From the NCBI RefSeq assembly GCF_009664855.1, contig NZ_CP045928.1, positions 3,327,186 through 3,391,185 on the forward strand: 64,000 bases of DNA, written 5' to 3'. The notes beneath the pieces were generated by a model. The model made no database searches, was not told where the DNA came from, and was given only the letters and a program-made list of their open reading frames with translations. Position numbers and translations under genes: made by a program. Positions 52,283-62,309 of this stretch are shown here, piece after piece; within the stretch, counting starts at the first letter, position 1; the number at the start of each line of letters is the position of its first letter. This DNA comes from Flavobacterium sp. SLB02. Its GTDB lineage: Bacteria; Bacteroidota; Bacteroidia; Flavobacteriales; Flavobacteriaceae.

Positions 52283-54925
52283 TTATTCCTCAGACTCTTC
52301 TTCTTCAGAATCATCTTCGTCTTCAATTTCTTGATCAGTATCATCGTCGTCGTCATCGTCTACAGGACCTTCGTCCTCAAGAACTTCTAAATCCGGTTTT
52401 ACTCTTTCGATAGCAGACTCAATAACGTTTCCGTCTTCGTCAACAACAACCTCTGCAACATCATCTTTCATAACTTTTGTTACAGCAGCAATAGAATCTT
52501 TACCTTTTAAGTTAATCAATCGAACCCCTTGTGTTGCACGACCCATTACACGTAAATCTTCAATCGCCATTCTAATTGTTAATCCTGACTTATTGATGAT
52601 CATTAAATCATCAGCATCTGTTACATTGCTAATAGAAATTAATTTTCCTGTTTTCTCCGTGATATTAAGTGTTTTAACACCTTTACCTCCACGGTTTGTG
52701 ATTCTGTAAACATCTTCTCCATCGTCATCAACTAATTTAGTACGTTTACCGTATCCGTTTTCAGTTACAACCAAAATCTGTGTATCGTTTACATCCTCTT
52801 TATCAACCGTAACCATACCAATTACTTCATCAGTATCGTCTTTTAAGGTAATTCCGCGAACTCCTGATGCTGTTCTTCCCATCGGACGCGTCTTAGTTTC
52901 CTCAAAACGAACCAATTTACCAGACTTAACAGCTAAGATAATTTGGCTTTCTCCGTTTGTTAATTTAGCTTCAAGTAACTCATCACCTTCTTTAATTGTA
53001 ATTGCAGCAACACCATTTACCCTTGGTTTAGAATATTTCTCTAAAGAAGTTTTCTTCACCTGACCTTGTTTCGTTACCATTACAAGATTATGACTGTTGA
53101 TATAATCTTTGTCTTTTAAGTCTTGTGTACAAATGAAAGCTTTTACTTTATCATCGCTTTCAATATTTACTAAATTCTGGATTGCTCTACCTTTTGCAGT
53201 TTTGCTTCCTTCAGGAATTTCGTAAACACGCATCCAGAAACATTTTCCTTTTTGCGTAAAGAACATCATATACTGGTGATTGGTTGCAACGAACATATGC
53301 TCAAGGAAATCCTGATCTCTTGTTCCTGCGCTTTTTTGTCCAACTCCACCTCTATTTTGAGTTTTGTATTCTGTTAAGTTGGTACGTTTGATATAACCTG
53401 CGTGTGAAATTGTAATTACTACATTTTCATCGGCAATCAAATCCTCGATACTTACATCTCCACCAGAATATTCAATTATAGAACGACGCTCATCTCCGTA
53501 TTTCTCACGGATTTCTTCCAGTTCTTCTTTAATTAAATTCGTTCTTAAATCTACATCTGCCAATAAAGCTTTCAAATGCTCGATTAACTTCATCAATTCG
53601 TCGAATTCAGCTCTTAACTTATCTTGTTCCAGACCTGTTAACTGACGTAAACGCATCTCAACAATAGCACGTGCCTGAATATCTGACAAATTAAATCTTT
53701 CGATCAATTTCTCACGAGCTTCTTCTGTATTCTTAGAACCTCTGATGATCGCAATAACTTCGTCAATATTATCAGAAGCAATGATTAATCCTTCTAAGAT
53801 ATGCGCTCTTTCTTCTGCTTTACGCAATTCAAAACGAGTTCTACGCACTACTACATCATGACGGTGCTCGATAAAATAGTGAATCATATCTTTTAGATTC
53901 AACATTTGCGGGCGTCCTTTTACTAATGCAATATTATTTACACTAAAAGAAGATTGTAATGATGTGAATTTATATAAGGTATTCAATACTACGTTTGGCG
54001 TAGCGTCACGTTTCAGAATATAAACGATACGCATACCGTTTCTATCAGACTCGTCACGAATATTCGCAATACCTTCGATTTTTTTATCGTTAACTAAATC
54101 AGCCGTACGTTTGATCATTTCGGCTTTGTTCACCTGATAGGGAATCTCCGTTACGATGATACATTCTCTTCCGTCAACTTCTTCAAAACCAACTTTAGCA
54201 CGCATTACAATACGTCCTCTACCGGTTTTAAAAGCTTCGCGAACTCCTTCATAACCATATATTACACCACCGGTTGGAAAATCGGGAGCTTTAATGTGTG
54301 TCATTAATTCGTCAACTTCAATATCGTTATTATCAAGATACGCTAATGTACCATTGATAACTTCAGTTAAATTGTGTGGAGGCATATTTGTTGCCATACC
54401 AACGGCAATACCTGTTGCTCCGTTTACTAATAAAGTAGGAACTCTTGTAGGCATTACTTTTGGCTCATATAATGTATCGTCAAAGTTCAATTGAAAATCA
54501 ACTGTTTCTTTTTCGATATCTGCCATGATATCTTCAGATATTTTACGCATTCTGGCCTCAGTATAACGCATTGCTGCAGGGCTATCACCATCGACAGACC
54601 CAAAGTTACCCTGACCATCCACTAATAAATAACGCATACTCCATTCCTGAGCCATACGAACCATTGCATCATAAACAGAAGTATCCCCGTGTGGGTGATA
54701 CTTACCCAGAACCTCTCCTACGATTCTTGCAGACTTTTTGTGGGCAGATCTTGAAGTTACACCTAAATCATACATTCCGTAAAGAACTCTTCGATGCACT
54801 GGTTTCAAGCCATCTCTAACATCCGGAAGCGCTCTCGATACAATTACTGACATCGAATAATCGATGTAAGCTGATTTCATTTCATCTTCAATGTTAATAG
54901 GAATTAACTTTTCTCCTTCAGACAT
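52283..54925 (-). CDS. gyrA: DNA gyrase subunit A
   Basis: Cytosolic type II topoisomerase subunit that cleaves and rejoins DNA to introduce negative supercoils. The 880 residues show [24 protein letters not shown], the quinolone-pocket segment [18 protein letters not shown], the catalytic Tyr in AMRYTEARM (about residue 120) and a C-terminal beta-pinwheel with a GyrA-box-like [12 protein letters not shown]. The last 50 residues are unusually acidic (runs of Asp and Glu). It is divergent from clpC. Confidence 0.97.
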   Translation of the reverse strand: MSEGEKLIPINIEDEMKSAYIDYSMSVIVSRALPDVRDGLKPVHRRVLYGMYDLGVTSRSAHKKSARIVGEVLGKYHPHGDTSVYDAMVRMAQEWSMRYLLVDGQGNFGSVDGDSPAAMRYTEARMRKISEDIMADIEKETVDFQLNFDDTLYEPKVMPTRVPTLLVNGATGIAVGMATNMPPHNLTEVINGTLAYLDNNDIEVDELMTHIKAPDFPTGGVIYGYEGVREAFKTGRGRIVMRAKVGFEEVDGRECIIVTEIPYQVNKAEMIKRTADLVNDKKIEGIANIRDESDRNGMRIVYILKRDATPNVVLNTLYKFTSLQSSFSVNNIALVKGRPQMLNLKDMIHYFIEHRHDVVVRRTRFELRKAEERAHILEGLIIASDNIDEVIAIIRGSKNTEEAREKLIERFNLSDIQARAIVEMRLRQLTGLEQDKLRAEFDELMKLIEHLKALLADVDLRTNLIKEELEEIREKYGDERRSIIEYSGGDVSIEDLIADENVVITISHAGYIKRTNLTEYKTQNRGGVGQKSAGTRDQDFLEHMFVATNHQYMMFFTQKGKCFWMRVYEIPEGSKTAKGRAIQNLVNIESDDKVKAFICTQDLKDKDYINSHNLVMVTKQGQVKKTSLEKYSKPRVNGVAAITIKEGDELLEAKLTNGESQIILAVKSGKLVRFEETKTRPMGRTASGVRGITLKDDTDEVIGMVTVDKEDVNDTQILVVTENGYGKRTKLVDDDGEDVYRITNRGGKGVKTLNITEKTGKLISISNVTDADDLMIINKSGLTIRMAIEDLRVMGRATQGVRLINLKGKDSIAAVTKVMKDDVAEVVVDEDGNVIESAIERVKPDLEVLEDEGPVDDDDDDDTDQEIEDEDDSEEEESEE

Positions 54926-55133
54926 AAGTTGTTATGTTTAAATAATTATATTAGTTTCAAAGCGTGCCAAGATACGTTTTTTTGGAATTTTTTCAGCTAT
55001 TTACTTACACTTATTTCAATGATTTATTAACAACTTTATTTTCGCTTTTGGTTAATAAATTAAGCGTATTTTAACGCTTTTATTGTTATTTTTTTTGTCT
55101 CTTAGCTGTCAGGAGTTCCTTAAGGGTATGGTT

Positions 55134-55165
55134 TTTGTTTTTCAAACACTAATTCACTAAATTTA
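55134..55165 (+). promoter_or_regulatory. clpC promoter candidate
   Basis: TTTG (55134-55137), 20-nt spacer, TAAATTTA (55158-55165), one mismatch from TAnnTTTG. Transcription would begin about 10-15 nt before the ATG at 55184. Confidence 0.5.
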
Positions 55166-55183
55166 CAATACCAATTATATATT

Positions 55184-57730
55184 ATGGATGATAATTTTTC
55201 ACCAAGAGTAAAAGATGTTATTACCTACAGTAAAGAGGAAGCCTTACGTTTGGGCCACGACTTTATTGGTACTGAACATCTAATGCTAGGCATTTTAAGG
55301 GATGGAAACGGAAAAGCTATTCATATTCTTAATAACCTTGCAGTCGATCTAGATCATTTACGCAGGAAGGTAGAAATACTGAGCCCGGCCAATCAAAGCG
55401 TTGAAGTAAATGCAGAAAAGAAAAATCTTCATCTTACGCGTCAGGCGGAAAGAGCCCTGAAGACCACATTTCTAGAAGCTAAAGTATTTCAGAGCTCGTC
55501 TATTAGCACGGCGCACTTGCTATTGTGTATCTTACGAAACGAAAACGATCCAACAACCAAGCTATTGAATAAACTAAAAATAGATTATGACATAGCTAAA
55601 GAACAATATTTAAATATGACTCCAAACGAAGAAGAATTCTTAGAAAACTTGCCAAGAAACGAATCGTATAATGACGATTCAGGACAAGATGACAGTCTTA
55701 AAGAAAGTAGTTTTAACAATCCCGCCAATAAGTCAAACAAAAAATCCAAGACTCCGGTTTTAGATAATTTTGGGAGAGATTTAACAGAAATGGCCGAGGA
55801 AGGAAAACTAGATCCGGTTGTAGGACGCGAGAAAGAAATCGAACGTGTTTCTCAAATTCTAAGCCGTAGAAAAAAGAACAACCCGCTTCTTATTGGAGAA
55901 CCTGGAGTTGGTAAGTCTGCTATTGCAGAAGGACTTGCTCTACGTATTATCCAGAAGAAAGTATCCCGTATTCTTTTTCACAAACGCGTGGTTACTCTTG
56001 ATTTGGCTAGTTTAGTTGCCGGAACAAAATACCGCGGTCAGTTTGAAGAAAGAATGAAAGCCGTAATGAACGAGCTGGAGAAAAATGACGATATCATTCT
56101 TTTTATTGATGAAATTCACACGATTGTAGGTGCCGGTGGAGCAACAGGTTCTCTTGATGCTTCGAACATGTTTAAACCTGCTTTAGCAAGAGGTGAAATC
56201 CAATGTATTGGTGCTACAACTCTTGATGAATACAGACAATATATTGAGAAAGATGGTGCTCTTGAAAGACGTTTCCAGAAAGTAATTGTTGAACCAACAT
56301 CTGTTGAAGAGACGATTGCCATTTTAAATAACGTTAAGGACAAATACGAAGATCACCATAATGTAACTTATACTCAGGAAGCCATTGAAGCTTGTGTTAA
56401 ATTAACCAACAGATATATGTCTGAGCGTTTTTTACCGGACAAAGCTATTGATGCTCTTGACGAAGCAGGATCACGCGTACACATTACTAACATTGATGTT
56501 CCTAAACAAATTTTAGATTTAGAGCGTCAGTTAGAAGAAGTTCGTGAAACGAAAAACATGGTAGTCAAAAAACAAAAATACGAAGAGGCTGCCAAACTTC
56601 GCGATGATGAAAAACGCATAGAAAAAGATCTTGCGGTTGCACAAGAACAATGGGAAGAAGATTCTAAAAACAACAGAATTGAAGTTACAGAAGATAATGT
56701 AGCTGATGTTGTTTCTATGATGACCGGAATTCCTGTAAACAGAATTGCTCAAACAGAAAGTAATAAACTAGCCAAATTACCTGAATTGATTCAAAACAAA
56801 GTAATTGGTCAAAACGAAGCCGTTTTAAAAATTGCACGTTCTATTCAGCGTAACAGAGCCGGACTTAAAGATCCTAACAAACCAATTGGTTCGTTTATTT
56901 TCTTAGGTCAGACTGGAGTTGGTAAAACCCAATTGGCGAAAGTTTTAGCAAAAGAATTATTCGATTCTGAAGATGCGTTAGTTCGTATCGACATGAGTGA
57001 ATACATGGAAAAATTTGCTATTTCTCGTTTAGTTGGAGCGCCTCCGGGATACGTTGGTTACGAAGAAGGAGGTCAATTGACTGAAAAAGTTCGTAGAAAA
57101 CCATATTGCGTGGTACTTTTAGACGAGATCGAAAAAGCGCATCCGGACGTATTCAATATGATGCTTCAGGTTTTAGATGACGGATATTTGACAGATAGCT
57201 TAGGTCGCAAAATCGACTTTAAAAACACCATCATTATCATGACATCGAATGTTGGAGCACGTCAGTTAAAAGATTTTGGACAAGGTGTAGGATTCGGAAC
57301 TGCTGCGAAAGTAGCTCAGGCTGATGAAAACTCAAAAAGTATTATCGAAAATGCATTGAAAAAAACCTTCGCTCCTGAATTCTTAAACAGAATTGATGAT
57401 GTAATCGTATTTAACGCATTAGAAAAAGGCGACATCGATTTGATTATCGAAATCGAACTTGCAAAACTATATTCTCGTATTGCTGAATTAGGTTACAAAC
57501 TAAATCTTACTGATAAAGCCAAAGCATTTATTGCTGAAAAAGGTTTTGACAGACAATTTGGAGCGAGACCTCTAAAAAGAGCGATTCAGAAATACGTTGA
57601 AGATTTATTGGCAGAAGAAATCATAACTTCAAAAATACATTCAGGTGATGAAATCTTAATGGATTTAAAAGATGATTCTCAAGAACTTTCAGTAGAAATA
57701 CACAAAGCCGAGGAGCCAACTAATCAATAA
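55184..57730 (+). CDS. clpC: ATP-dependent Clp protease ATP-binding subunit ClpC
   Basis: AAA+ unfoldase that feeds proteins to ClpP and serves protein quality control. The 848 residues hold two N-terminal Clp repeats ([34 protein letters not shown] and the following), and a first AAA module with Walker [10 protein letters not shown] (about residue 238). A UVR-like coiled middle domain ([27 protein letters not shown]) and a second AAA module with GQTGVGKTQ (about 576) follow. The chain is close to the 810-850 residues usual for ClpC. Confidence 0.96.
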   Translation: MDDNFSPRVKDVITYSKEEALRLGHDFIGTEHLMLGILRDGNGKAIHILNNLAVDLDHLRRKVEILSPANQSVEVNAEKKNLHLTRQAERALKTTFLEAKVFQSSSISTAHLLLCILRNENDPTTKLLNKLKIDYDIAKEQYLNMTPNEEEFLENLPRNESYNDDSGQDDSLKESSFNNPANKSNKKSKTPVLDNFGRDLTEMAEEGKLDPVVGREKEIERVSQILSRRKKNNPLLIGEPGVGKSAIAEGLALRIIQKKVSRILFHKRVVTLDLASLVAGTKYRGQFEERMKAVMNELEKNDDIILFIDEIHTIVGAGGATGSLDASNMFKPALARGEIQCIGATTLDEYRQYIEKDGALERRFQKVIVEPTSVEETIAILNNVKDKYEDHHNVTYTQEAIEACVKLTNRYMSERFLPDKAIDALDEAGSRVHITNIDVPKQILDLERQLEEVRETKNMVVKKQKYEEAAKLRDDEKRIEKDLAVAQEQWEEDSKNNRIEVTEDNVADVVSMMTGIPVNRIAQTESNKLAKLPELIQNKVIGQNEAVLKIARSIQRNRAGLKDPNKPIGSFIFLGQTGVGKTQLAKVLAKELFDSEDALVRIDMSEYMEKFAISRLVGAPPGYVGYEEGGQLTEKVRRKPYCVVLLDEIEKAHPDVFNMMLQVLDDGYLTDSLGRKIDFKNTIIIMTSNVGARQLKDFGQGVGFGTAAKVAQADENSKSIIENALKKTFAPEFLNRIDDVIVFNALEKGDIDLIIEIELAKLYSRIAELGYKLNLTDKAKAFIAEKGFDRQFGARPLKRAIQKYVEDLLAEEIITSKIHSGDEILMDLKDDSQELSVEIHKAEEPTNQ

Positions 57731-57760
57731 ATTAGTTTAAATCTATAACAAATTTAATTT

Positions 57761-57798
57761 ACCCGTTACGTTTTCATAACATAACGGGTATTTTTTTT
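57761..57798 (+). terminator. clpC terminator
   Basis: ACCCGTTA (57761-57768) pairs with TAACGGGT (57782-57789), then a run of eight T. Confidence 0.85.
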
Positions 57799-57832
57799 AG
57801 ATAATTTACTATCTTTAGTAAAAGCAAATAGC

Positions 57833-57840
57833 TATTTTTG
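57833..57840 (+). promoter_or_regulatory. -7-like element for the rimB-rimK gene
   Basis: TATTTTTG, a perfect TAnnTTTG, 33 bp before the ATG at 57874. The -33 TTTG partner is not at the standard spacing. Confidence 0.35.
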
Positions 57841-57873
57841 GCTATTAATCTCTATAAAAACAAATAATAACGT

Positions 57874-59244
57874 ATGCTTCAAAACAAAGTCATTTTAGGT
57901 AGCGAAGAATGGTGCTCATTTCCAGAACTAGGAATCCCGACAATCAAAGCTCGTGTCGATTCCGGTGCTAAAACTTCGGCAATGCACGCTATAAACATAG
58001 CTCCTTTTATAAAAAATGATGCCAATTGGGTGAAATTTGATATTAATCCAATTCAGAATAATATTAAAACTATCATCCATTGCGAAGCTCCGTTGGTTGA
58101 TAAAAGAATTGTAAAAAGTTCAAGCGGTTTTAGAGAACACCGTTACGTTATCCAGACCAGCATTAAACTTGGCGATATAAAATGGCCAATAGAAATGACC
58201 CTGACCAACAGGGATTCAATGGGTTTTCGTATGCTTTTAGGGCGCGAAGCCATGAGCGGACGTGTACTGGTTGATCCTGAGGAAAAATACATGTTAGGAC
58301 AGCCGTCTACAGAAACACTAAAAGAATTATACCAAAACTCCGAAAAAGCAACTTCTGGTTTACGAATTGGACTTTTGGCCAGTAATCCTGAATTATACAG
58401 CAATAAAAGAATTATGGAAGCGGGTGAAATGCGCGGTCATGAAATGCATTTTTTGAATATCAAGGAATGTTACATGAAACTGGACGCTAAAACTCCTGAA
58501 ATTCATTATCGCGGCGGAAAAATATTGAATCAGTTTGATGCTATTATTCCACGTATTAGACCAAGTATAACTTTTTATGGCTGTGCGCTAACACGTCAGT
58601 TTGAAGCTTTGAAGGTTTTCGTTTTAAATTCGGCTACAGCCATCACACAATCACGAGATAAATTATATTCCTTACAATTGCTCTTAAACAGCGGAATTGA
58701 TATTCCTACAACTGGTTTTGCCAATTCTCCTTTGGATACTGACAACTTAATTAAAATGGTTGGAGGCTCGCCTTTAATTGTAAAATTACTGGAAGGAACT
58801 CAAGGAAAAGGGGTTGTTTTGGCAGAAACTAAAAAAGCAGCAGAAAGTGTTATCAATGCTTTTAAAAGCTTAAATGCTAATATCCTGGTTCAGGAATTCA
58901 TCAAAGAAGCGAACGGAAAAGACATTCGTTGTTTTGTAATCGACGGAAAAGTGGTTGCAGCTATCCAGCGTGAAGCAATGCCGGGAGAATTTAGAGCTAA
59001 TATTCATTTGGGCGGAACTGCATCTGTTATAAAAGTAACGGCCGAAGAGAAAAAAATCGCTATAAAAGCCGCAAAAGCTATGGATTTAAAAGTAGCCGGA
59101 GTTGATATTATTCGCTCTTCAAAAGGGCCTTTATTACTTGAGGTAAACTCTTCCCCAGGTCTTGAAGGAATCGAAGGCGCTACAAACAAAGATGTTGCCG
59201 GAGAAATGATTAAAGCAATTGAAAAGAATTTTAAACTGATATAA
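57874..59244 (+). CDS. rimK: RimB-like protease domain fused to RimK glutamate ligase
   Basis: A 456-residue fusion. Residues about 1-145 form a retropepsin-like domain (PF05618, RimB/ATP-dependent zinc protease) with [24 protein letters not shown] (the D-S/T-G active-site triad as DSG). It is followed by [43 protein letters not shown]. Residues about 170-456 are an ATP-grasp ligase of the RimK type ([25 protein letters not shown] and [25 protein letters not shown]), which adds Glu to the C-terminus of ribosomal protein S6. Fused eraser-plus-writer architecture is unusual relative to separate rimA/B/K genes. Confidence 0.9.
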   Translation: MLQNKVILGSEEWCSFPELGIPTIKARVDSGAKTSAMHAINIAPFIKNDANWVKFDINPIQNNIKTIIHCEAPLVDKRIVKSSSGFREHRYVIQTSIKLGDIKWPIEMTLTNRDSMGFRMLLGREAMSGRVLVDPEEKYMLGQPSTETLKELYQNSEKATSGLRIGLLASNPELYSNKRIMEAGEMRGHEMHFLNIKECYMKLDAKTPEIHYRGGKILNQFDAIIPRIRPSITFYGCALTRQFEALKVFVLNSATAITQSRDKLYSLQLLLNSGIDIPTTGFANSPLDTDNLIKMVGGSPLIVKLLEGTQGKGVVLAETKKAAESVINAFKSLNANILVQEFIKEANGKDIRCFVIDGKVVAAIQREAMPGEFRANIHLGGTASVIKVTAEEKKIAIKAAKAMDLKVAGVDIIRSSKGPLLLEVNSSPGLEGIEGATNKDVAGEMIKAIEKNFKLI

Positions 59245-59285
59245 GTAAAGTTCACCTGAACTTAATAACCTATAATTAATTTAGC

Positions 59286-59325
59286 AGCTTTGTCAAAGTG
59301 TAAAACTTCGACAAAGCTTTTTTTA
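59286..59325 (+). terminator. Terminator of the CTTTGTCAAAG family
   Basis: AGCTTTGTCAAAGT (59286-59299) pairs with ACTTCGACAAAGCT (59305-59318), one mismatch, then a T run. The stem is a close relative of the palindromes at 29438 and 27139, here serving as the rimK terminator. Confidence 0.75.
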
Positions 59326-59344
59326 AATTTAAATTCCAAAAAAG

Positions 59345-59860
59345 ATGCTATACCCCTATCTGGATATTATCGCAAGAAGTGTTGCCGTTTATTTTTTCAT
59401 GACAATCGCCCTTAGAGTTTTTGGTAAAAAAGAGCTTTCGCAATTGAATACCGCCGATATCATTCTGATTTTATTGATTAGTAATTCGGTTCAAAATGCC
59501 ATGGTCGGGCCTGACACCAGTCTTTCAGGAGGTTTAATTGCTGCTCTGGCATTGTTTATCATTAATTATATCATCAAAAAGCTTACACATAAATACAAAG
59601 GGCTCAATAACTTATTATTAGACAAACCCGAAATCCTGATTCATAACGGAATAATCGATTTTAAAACCCTGAGTAAATTGGATATTTCGCACGAAGAATT
59701 AAAAGAAGCGGCACGTGAACATGGTTTAGAGCATTTGACAGATATAAAGCTCGCTATGCTGGAAATTGACGGTACGATAAGCGTGATCTCAGATGATAAA
59801 AAAAATATCAAGGAGACGCATTTTAAGCGAAAACACAATCACAAGAACTTACAGAAATAA
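59345..59860 (+). CDS. DUF421 (YetF-like) membrane protein, short form
   Basis: A 171-residue DUF421 protein: three membrane helices at the N-terminus (MLYPYLDIIARSVAVYFFMTIAL, ILILLISNSVQNAM, LIAALALFIINYIIKKLTHK) and a small cytosolic domain (GLNNLLLDKPEILIHNGIIDFKTLSKLDISHEEL ... DIKLAMLEIDGTISVISDD). Unlike the copy at 18401 it has no zinc ribbon. Function uncertain. Confidence 0.85.
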   Translation: MLYPYLDIIARSVAVYFFMTIALRVFGKKELSQLNTADIILILLISNSVQNAMVGPDTSLSGGLIAALALFIINYIIKKLTHKYKGLNNLLLDKPEILIHNGIIDFKTLSKLDISHEELKEAAREHGLEHLTDIKLAMLEIDGTISVISDDKKNIKETHFKRKHNHKNLQK

Positions 59861-59943
59861 CCTCTAAAAATATTTAAACATTTAAAAATCAACATTTTAA
59901 ATATTTATAATAAAAAAAACTTAGCTATATACTTTGTTATACT

Positions 59944-59961
59944 ATGTATTTTGTTATACAT
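59944..59961 (+). promoter_or_regulatory. Likely PadR operator upstream of padR gene
   Basis: ATGTAT (59944-59949), TTTGTT, ATACAT (59956-59961) is a perfect 6-bp inverted repeat with a 6-nt centre, the ATGT...ACAT layout used by many PadR regulators. It ends 8 bp before the padR ATG at 59969. A direct repeat TTTGTTATAC also occurs about 20 bp earlier (59933-59942) and inside it. Confidence 0.6.
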
Positions 59962-59968
59962 TAGCAGA

Positions 59969-60304
59969 ATGAACGAAACATTTGTAACAAACTGGAAATC
60001 GCAGGTAAAGAAAGGCACATTGACTTTCATCATCCTCAACGTACTCAAAAATCATGAGTACTACGGTTATGAACTTATCGAACAAATAAGAAAACATACT
60101 GAAATAGAAATTGCCGAGGGAACGCTTTATCCTTTAATGAATCGGTTAAAAACTGAAGAATTAGTAGATTCAAAATGGGTAGAACAGGAAACTGGGATCC
60201 CGAGAAAGTATTATTCATTGACCGAAGCCGGAATAGAAACTCTAAGCCAGATGAATATCTACTGGGAGAATCTCGAGAAATCAATTAAAAAAATCATCCA
60301 ATGA
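59969..60304 (+). CDS. PadR-family transcriptional regulator
   Basis: A 111-residue winged-helix repressor. The pattern WKSQVKKGTLTFIILNVLKNHEYYGYELIEQIRKHTEIEIAEGTLYPLMNRLKTEELVDSKW is the PadR DNA-binding domain; VEQETGIPRKYYSLTEAG is the wing. A short C-terminal helix gives the dimer (PadR subfamily 2). I start at ATG 59969 and reject an upstream TTG that would place the start inside the operator. The gene overlaps the next by 4 bases (ATGA). Confidence 0.92.
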   Translation: MNETFVTNWKSQVKKGTLTFIILNVLKNHEYYGYELIEQIRKHTEIEIAEGTLYPLMNRLKTEELVDSKWVEQETGIPRKYYSLTEAGIETLSQMNIYWENLEKSIKKIIQ

Positions 60305-60918
60305 GAATAGAAGACATCAAATTCGAACAAAAAGCTTCGCAGCGAATTTACAACGACTACATGAAGCGCGTTAAAAAAGCGACGGCATCATTATCAAAAA
60401 GAAATCAGGATGATATTTACATGGAATTCAACAGCCATATTTTTGAAGCGATTCAACATAGAAATAATACTAACGAACTAGATTCACTTTTAGATATTAT
60501 CGAAAAACTAGGTTTTCCGGAAGAAGTCCTAAAACCTCTTGTTGCTGATAAAAAACTAGAACAGGCAACAACAACATTCAACCCTGTTCATGTTTTTAAA
60601 GCTTTAATATTAAACTTTACAAATGGTGTTTCGTACATCTTTTTCTTTGTTTTATATCTGTTTCTGTTTGGTTTCGTTTTTCTGATTTTTGCAAAAATCT
60701 TCAATCCAAATCTTGTTGGTCTTCACATAAAAAGCGAGTCGCCTTCTGTGTTTGTATTAGGAATAATGAATCCTGAAAGCAAAACTCAATACGGAACTCA
60801 TGAAGTATTGGGCAACTGGTTTATTCCTGTAATGTTGTTAGCAATCGTAGTTTTCTATTTTCTTATAACCCTTTTATTAAAGTTCAAAAAATCAATCAAT
60901 CAAAAAACATTATCATGA
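60301..60918 (+). CDS. HAAS-domain membrane protein
   Basis: A 205-residue protein. The N-terminal part (YNDYMKRVKKATASLSKRNQDDIYMEFNSHIFEAIQHR ... IIEKLGFPEEVLKPL) is a HAAS-type helical domain usually found next to PadR regulators. Three membrane helices follow (about 105-135 and 185-200 regions). It overlaps padR by 4 bases and the serine hydrolase by 4 bases (ATGA), so all three are probably translated as a coupled operon and may sense and respond to the same signal. Confidence 0.82.
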   Translation: MRIEDIKFEQKASQRIYNDYMKRVKKATASLSKRNQDDIYMEFNSHIFEAIQHRNNTNELDSLLDIIEKLGFPEEVLKPLVADKKLEQATTTFNPVHVFKALILNFTNGVSYIFFFVLYLFLFGFVFLIFAKIFNPNLVGLHIKSESPSVFVLGIMNPESKTQYGTHEVLGNWFIPVMLLAIVVFYFLITLLLKFKKSINQKTLS

Positions 60919-62231
60919 AAAAAATCATTACTTGTTTATGCACTTTTATAGTTACAAGTGCTTTCTCACAAACTTTCAACACCCAAAAACTGGACAGTTT
61001 GTTTACGCTTCTGGAAAAGAACAACAAATACATGGGAAGCATTGCCCTTTCTGAAAACGGAAAAACAATTTATACCAAATCGATTGGTTTTGATGACGTT
61101 GCGACTTCAAAAAAATCAACTATAAATACGAAATACAGAATTGGTTCCATCTCTAAAACTTTTACTGCAGCGCTTATTTTTAAAGCTATCGAAGAAAATA
61201 AAATCACTTTAAATCAAACTATTGATAAATATTTTCCAACGGTAAAAAATGCAAAAACAATTACAATTAGCAATTTATTAAACCACAGAAGCGGTATACA
61301 CGATTTTACAAACGATGATGATTATTTAAGCTGGAATACGCAATTTCAACCCAGAGCTAAAATGATCGAAAGGATAGCTGCCGGAGAAATTGCTTTTGAA
61401 CCAAACACAAAAGGCCAATACAGCAATTCTAACTATGTTTTATTGTCTTTTATATTAGAAGATATTTACAAGAAATCTTTCGGCGAAATTTTAAACCTGA
61501 AAATTGTTAATCCATTAAAATTAAAAAACACTTATATAGGTAAAAAAACCAATATTGCGAACAACGAATGTTATTCGTATACAGCTGAAAATGGGAAATG
61601 GAAAAAAGAAAGTGAAACAGACATGTCGATTCCGCTTGGTGCCGGAGCAATTGTTTCTAATCCAACTGACTTAAACATCTTTTTTGAAGGTCTTTTTGCC
61701 GGAAAAATTATTTCAGCAGATCATTTAAATCAAATGAAAACCGCACAAGATAAATTTGGAATGGGATTATTTGAATTTCCTTACTATGAAAAGAAAAACT
61801 ACGGTCATACCGGAGGAATTGATGGTTTTAAATCTGTTGCAGGCTATTTTCCAAATGAAAAATTAGCTTTAACCTTAACTTCAAACGGTTTGGATTACGA
61901 CAATAATAACATCTTATTATGCGCTTTAAACTCCTACTTTAACAAACCATTTACAATGCCGGTTTTCAGAAGCGTTGCTGTTAGTCCGGAAATTCTGGAT
62001 TTGTATTCCGGAACTTACGGAAGTACTCAAATTCCAATAAAAATAACGATTTCAAAAAAAGACAATACATTAATTGCTCAAGCTACCGGACAACCTTCTT
62101 TTCCGTTAGAAGCTACAACTACCAAAGTGTTCAAATTTGATACTGCGGGTATCGTTCTTGAATTCAATTATGATAAAAAAGAAATGATTTTAAAACAGGG
62201 CGGACAAGAATTTTTATTCACCAAAGAATAA
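60915..62231 (+). CDS. Exported serine hydrolase (class C beta-lactamase fold)
   Basis: A 438-residue protein with a signal peptide (MKKIITCLCTFIVTSAFS). The penicillin-binding fold is shown by the S-x-x-K motif in IGSISKTFTAAL (Ser near residue 77), the Y-S-N motif in GQYSNSNYVLLSF (near 169) and HTGGIDG (near 298) in place of K-T-G. These motifs are typical of class C beta-lactamase-related or D-Ala-D-Ala hydrolases and esterases, not necessarily antibiotic resistance. A C-terminal beta domain (residues about 350-438) is present. It is the third gene of the padR operon. Confidence 0.9.
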   Translation: MKKIITCLCTFIVTSAFSQTFNTQKLDSLFTLLEKNNKYMGSIALSENGKTIYTKSIGFDDVATSKKSTINTKYRIGSISKTFTAALIFKAIEENKITLNQTIDKYFPTVKNAKTITISNLLNHRSGIHDFTNDDDYLSWNTQFQPRAKMIERIAAGEIAFEPNTKGQYSNSNYVLLSFILEDIYKKSFGEILNLKIVNPLKLKNTYIGKKTNIANNECYSYTAENGKWKKESETDMSIPLGAGAIVSNPTDLNIFFEGLFAGKIISADHLNQMKTAQDKFGMGLFEFPYYEKKNYGHTGGIDGFKSVAGYFPNEKLALTLTSNGLDYDNNNILLCALNSYFNKPFTMPVFRSVAVSPEILDLYSGTYGSTQIPIKITISKKDNTLIAQATGQPSFPLEATTTKVFKFDTAGIVLEFNYDKKEMILKQGGQEFLFTKE

Positions 62232-62252
62232 ATACACCTAAAATAGCAAATA

Positions 62253-62292
62253 AAAAAAAAGCTAGTTTCTTTATCGAAACTAGCTTTTTTTT
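62253..62292. terminator. Bidirectional terminator
   Basis: GCTAGTTTC (62261-62269) pairs with GAAACTAGC (62276-62284), with A and T runs outside, loop TTTATC. It separates the padR operon from the convergent SUKH gene. Confidence 0.9.
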
Positions 62293-62309
62293 ATCTCTAA
62301 AATTTAATT

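Noticed and set aside
54640..54720. Possible quinolone-resistance change in GyrA (Thr at the position of E. coli Ser83)
   Set aside because: To my recollection Thr is the usual residue in flavobacteria ([10 protein letters not shown]), so it is not evidence of acquired resistance.
60915..62231. Antibiotic-resistance beta-lactamase
   Set aside because: Motifs show a penicillin-binding fold, but HTGG replaces K-T-G and many such proteins are esterases or peptidases. No resistance context is present.
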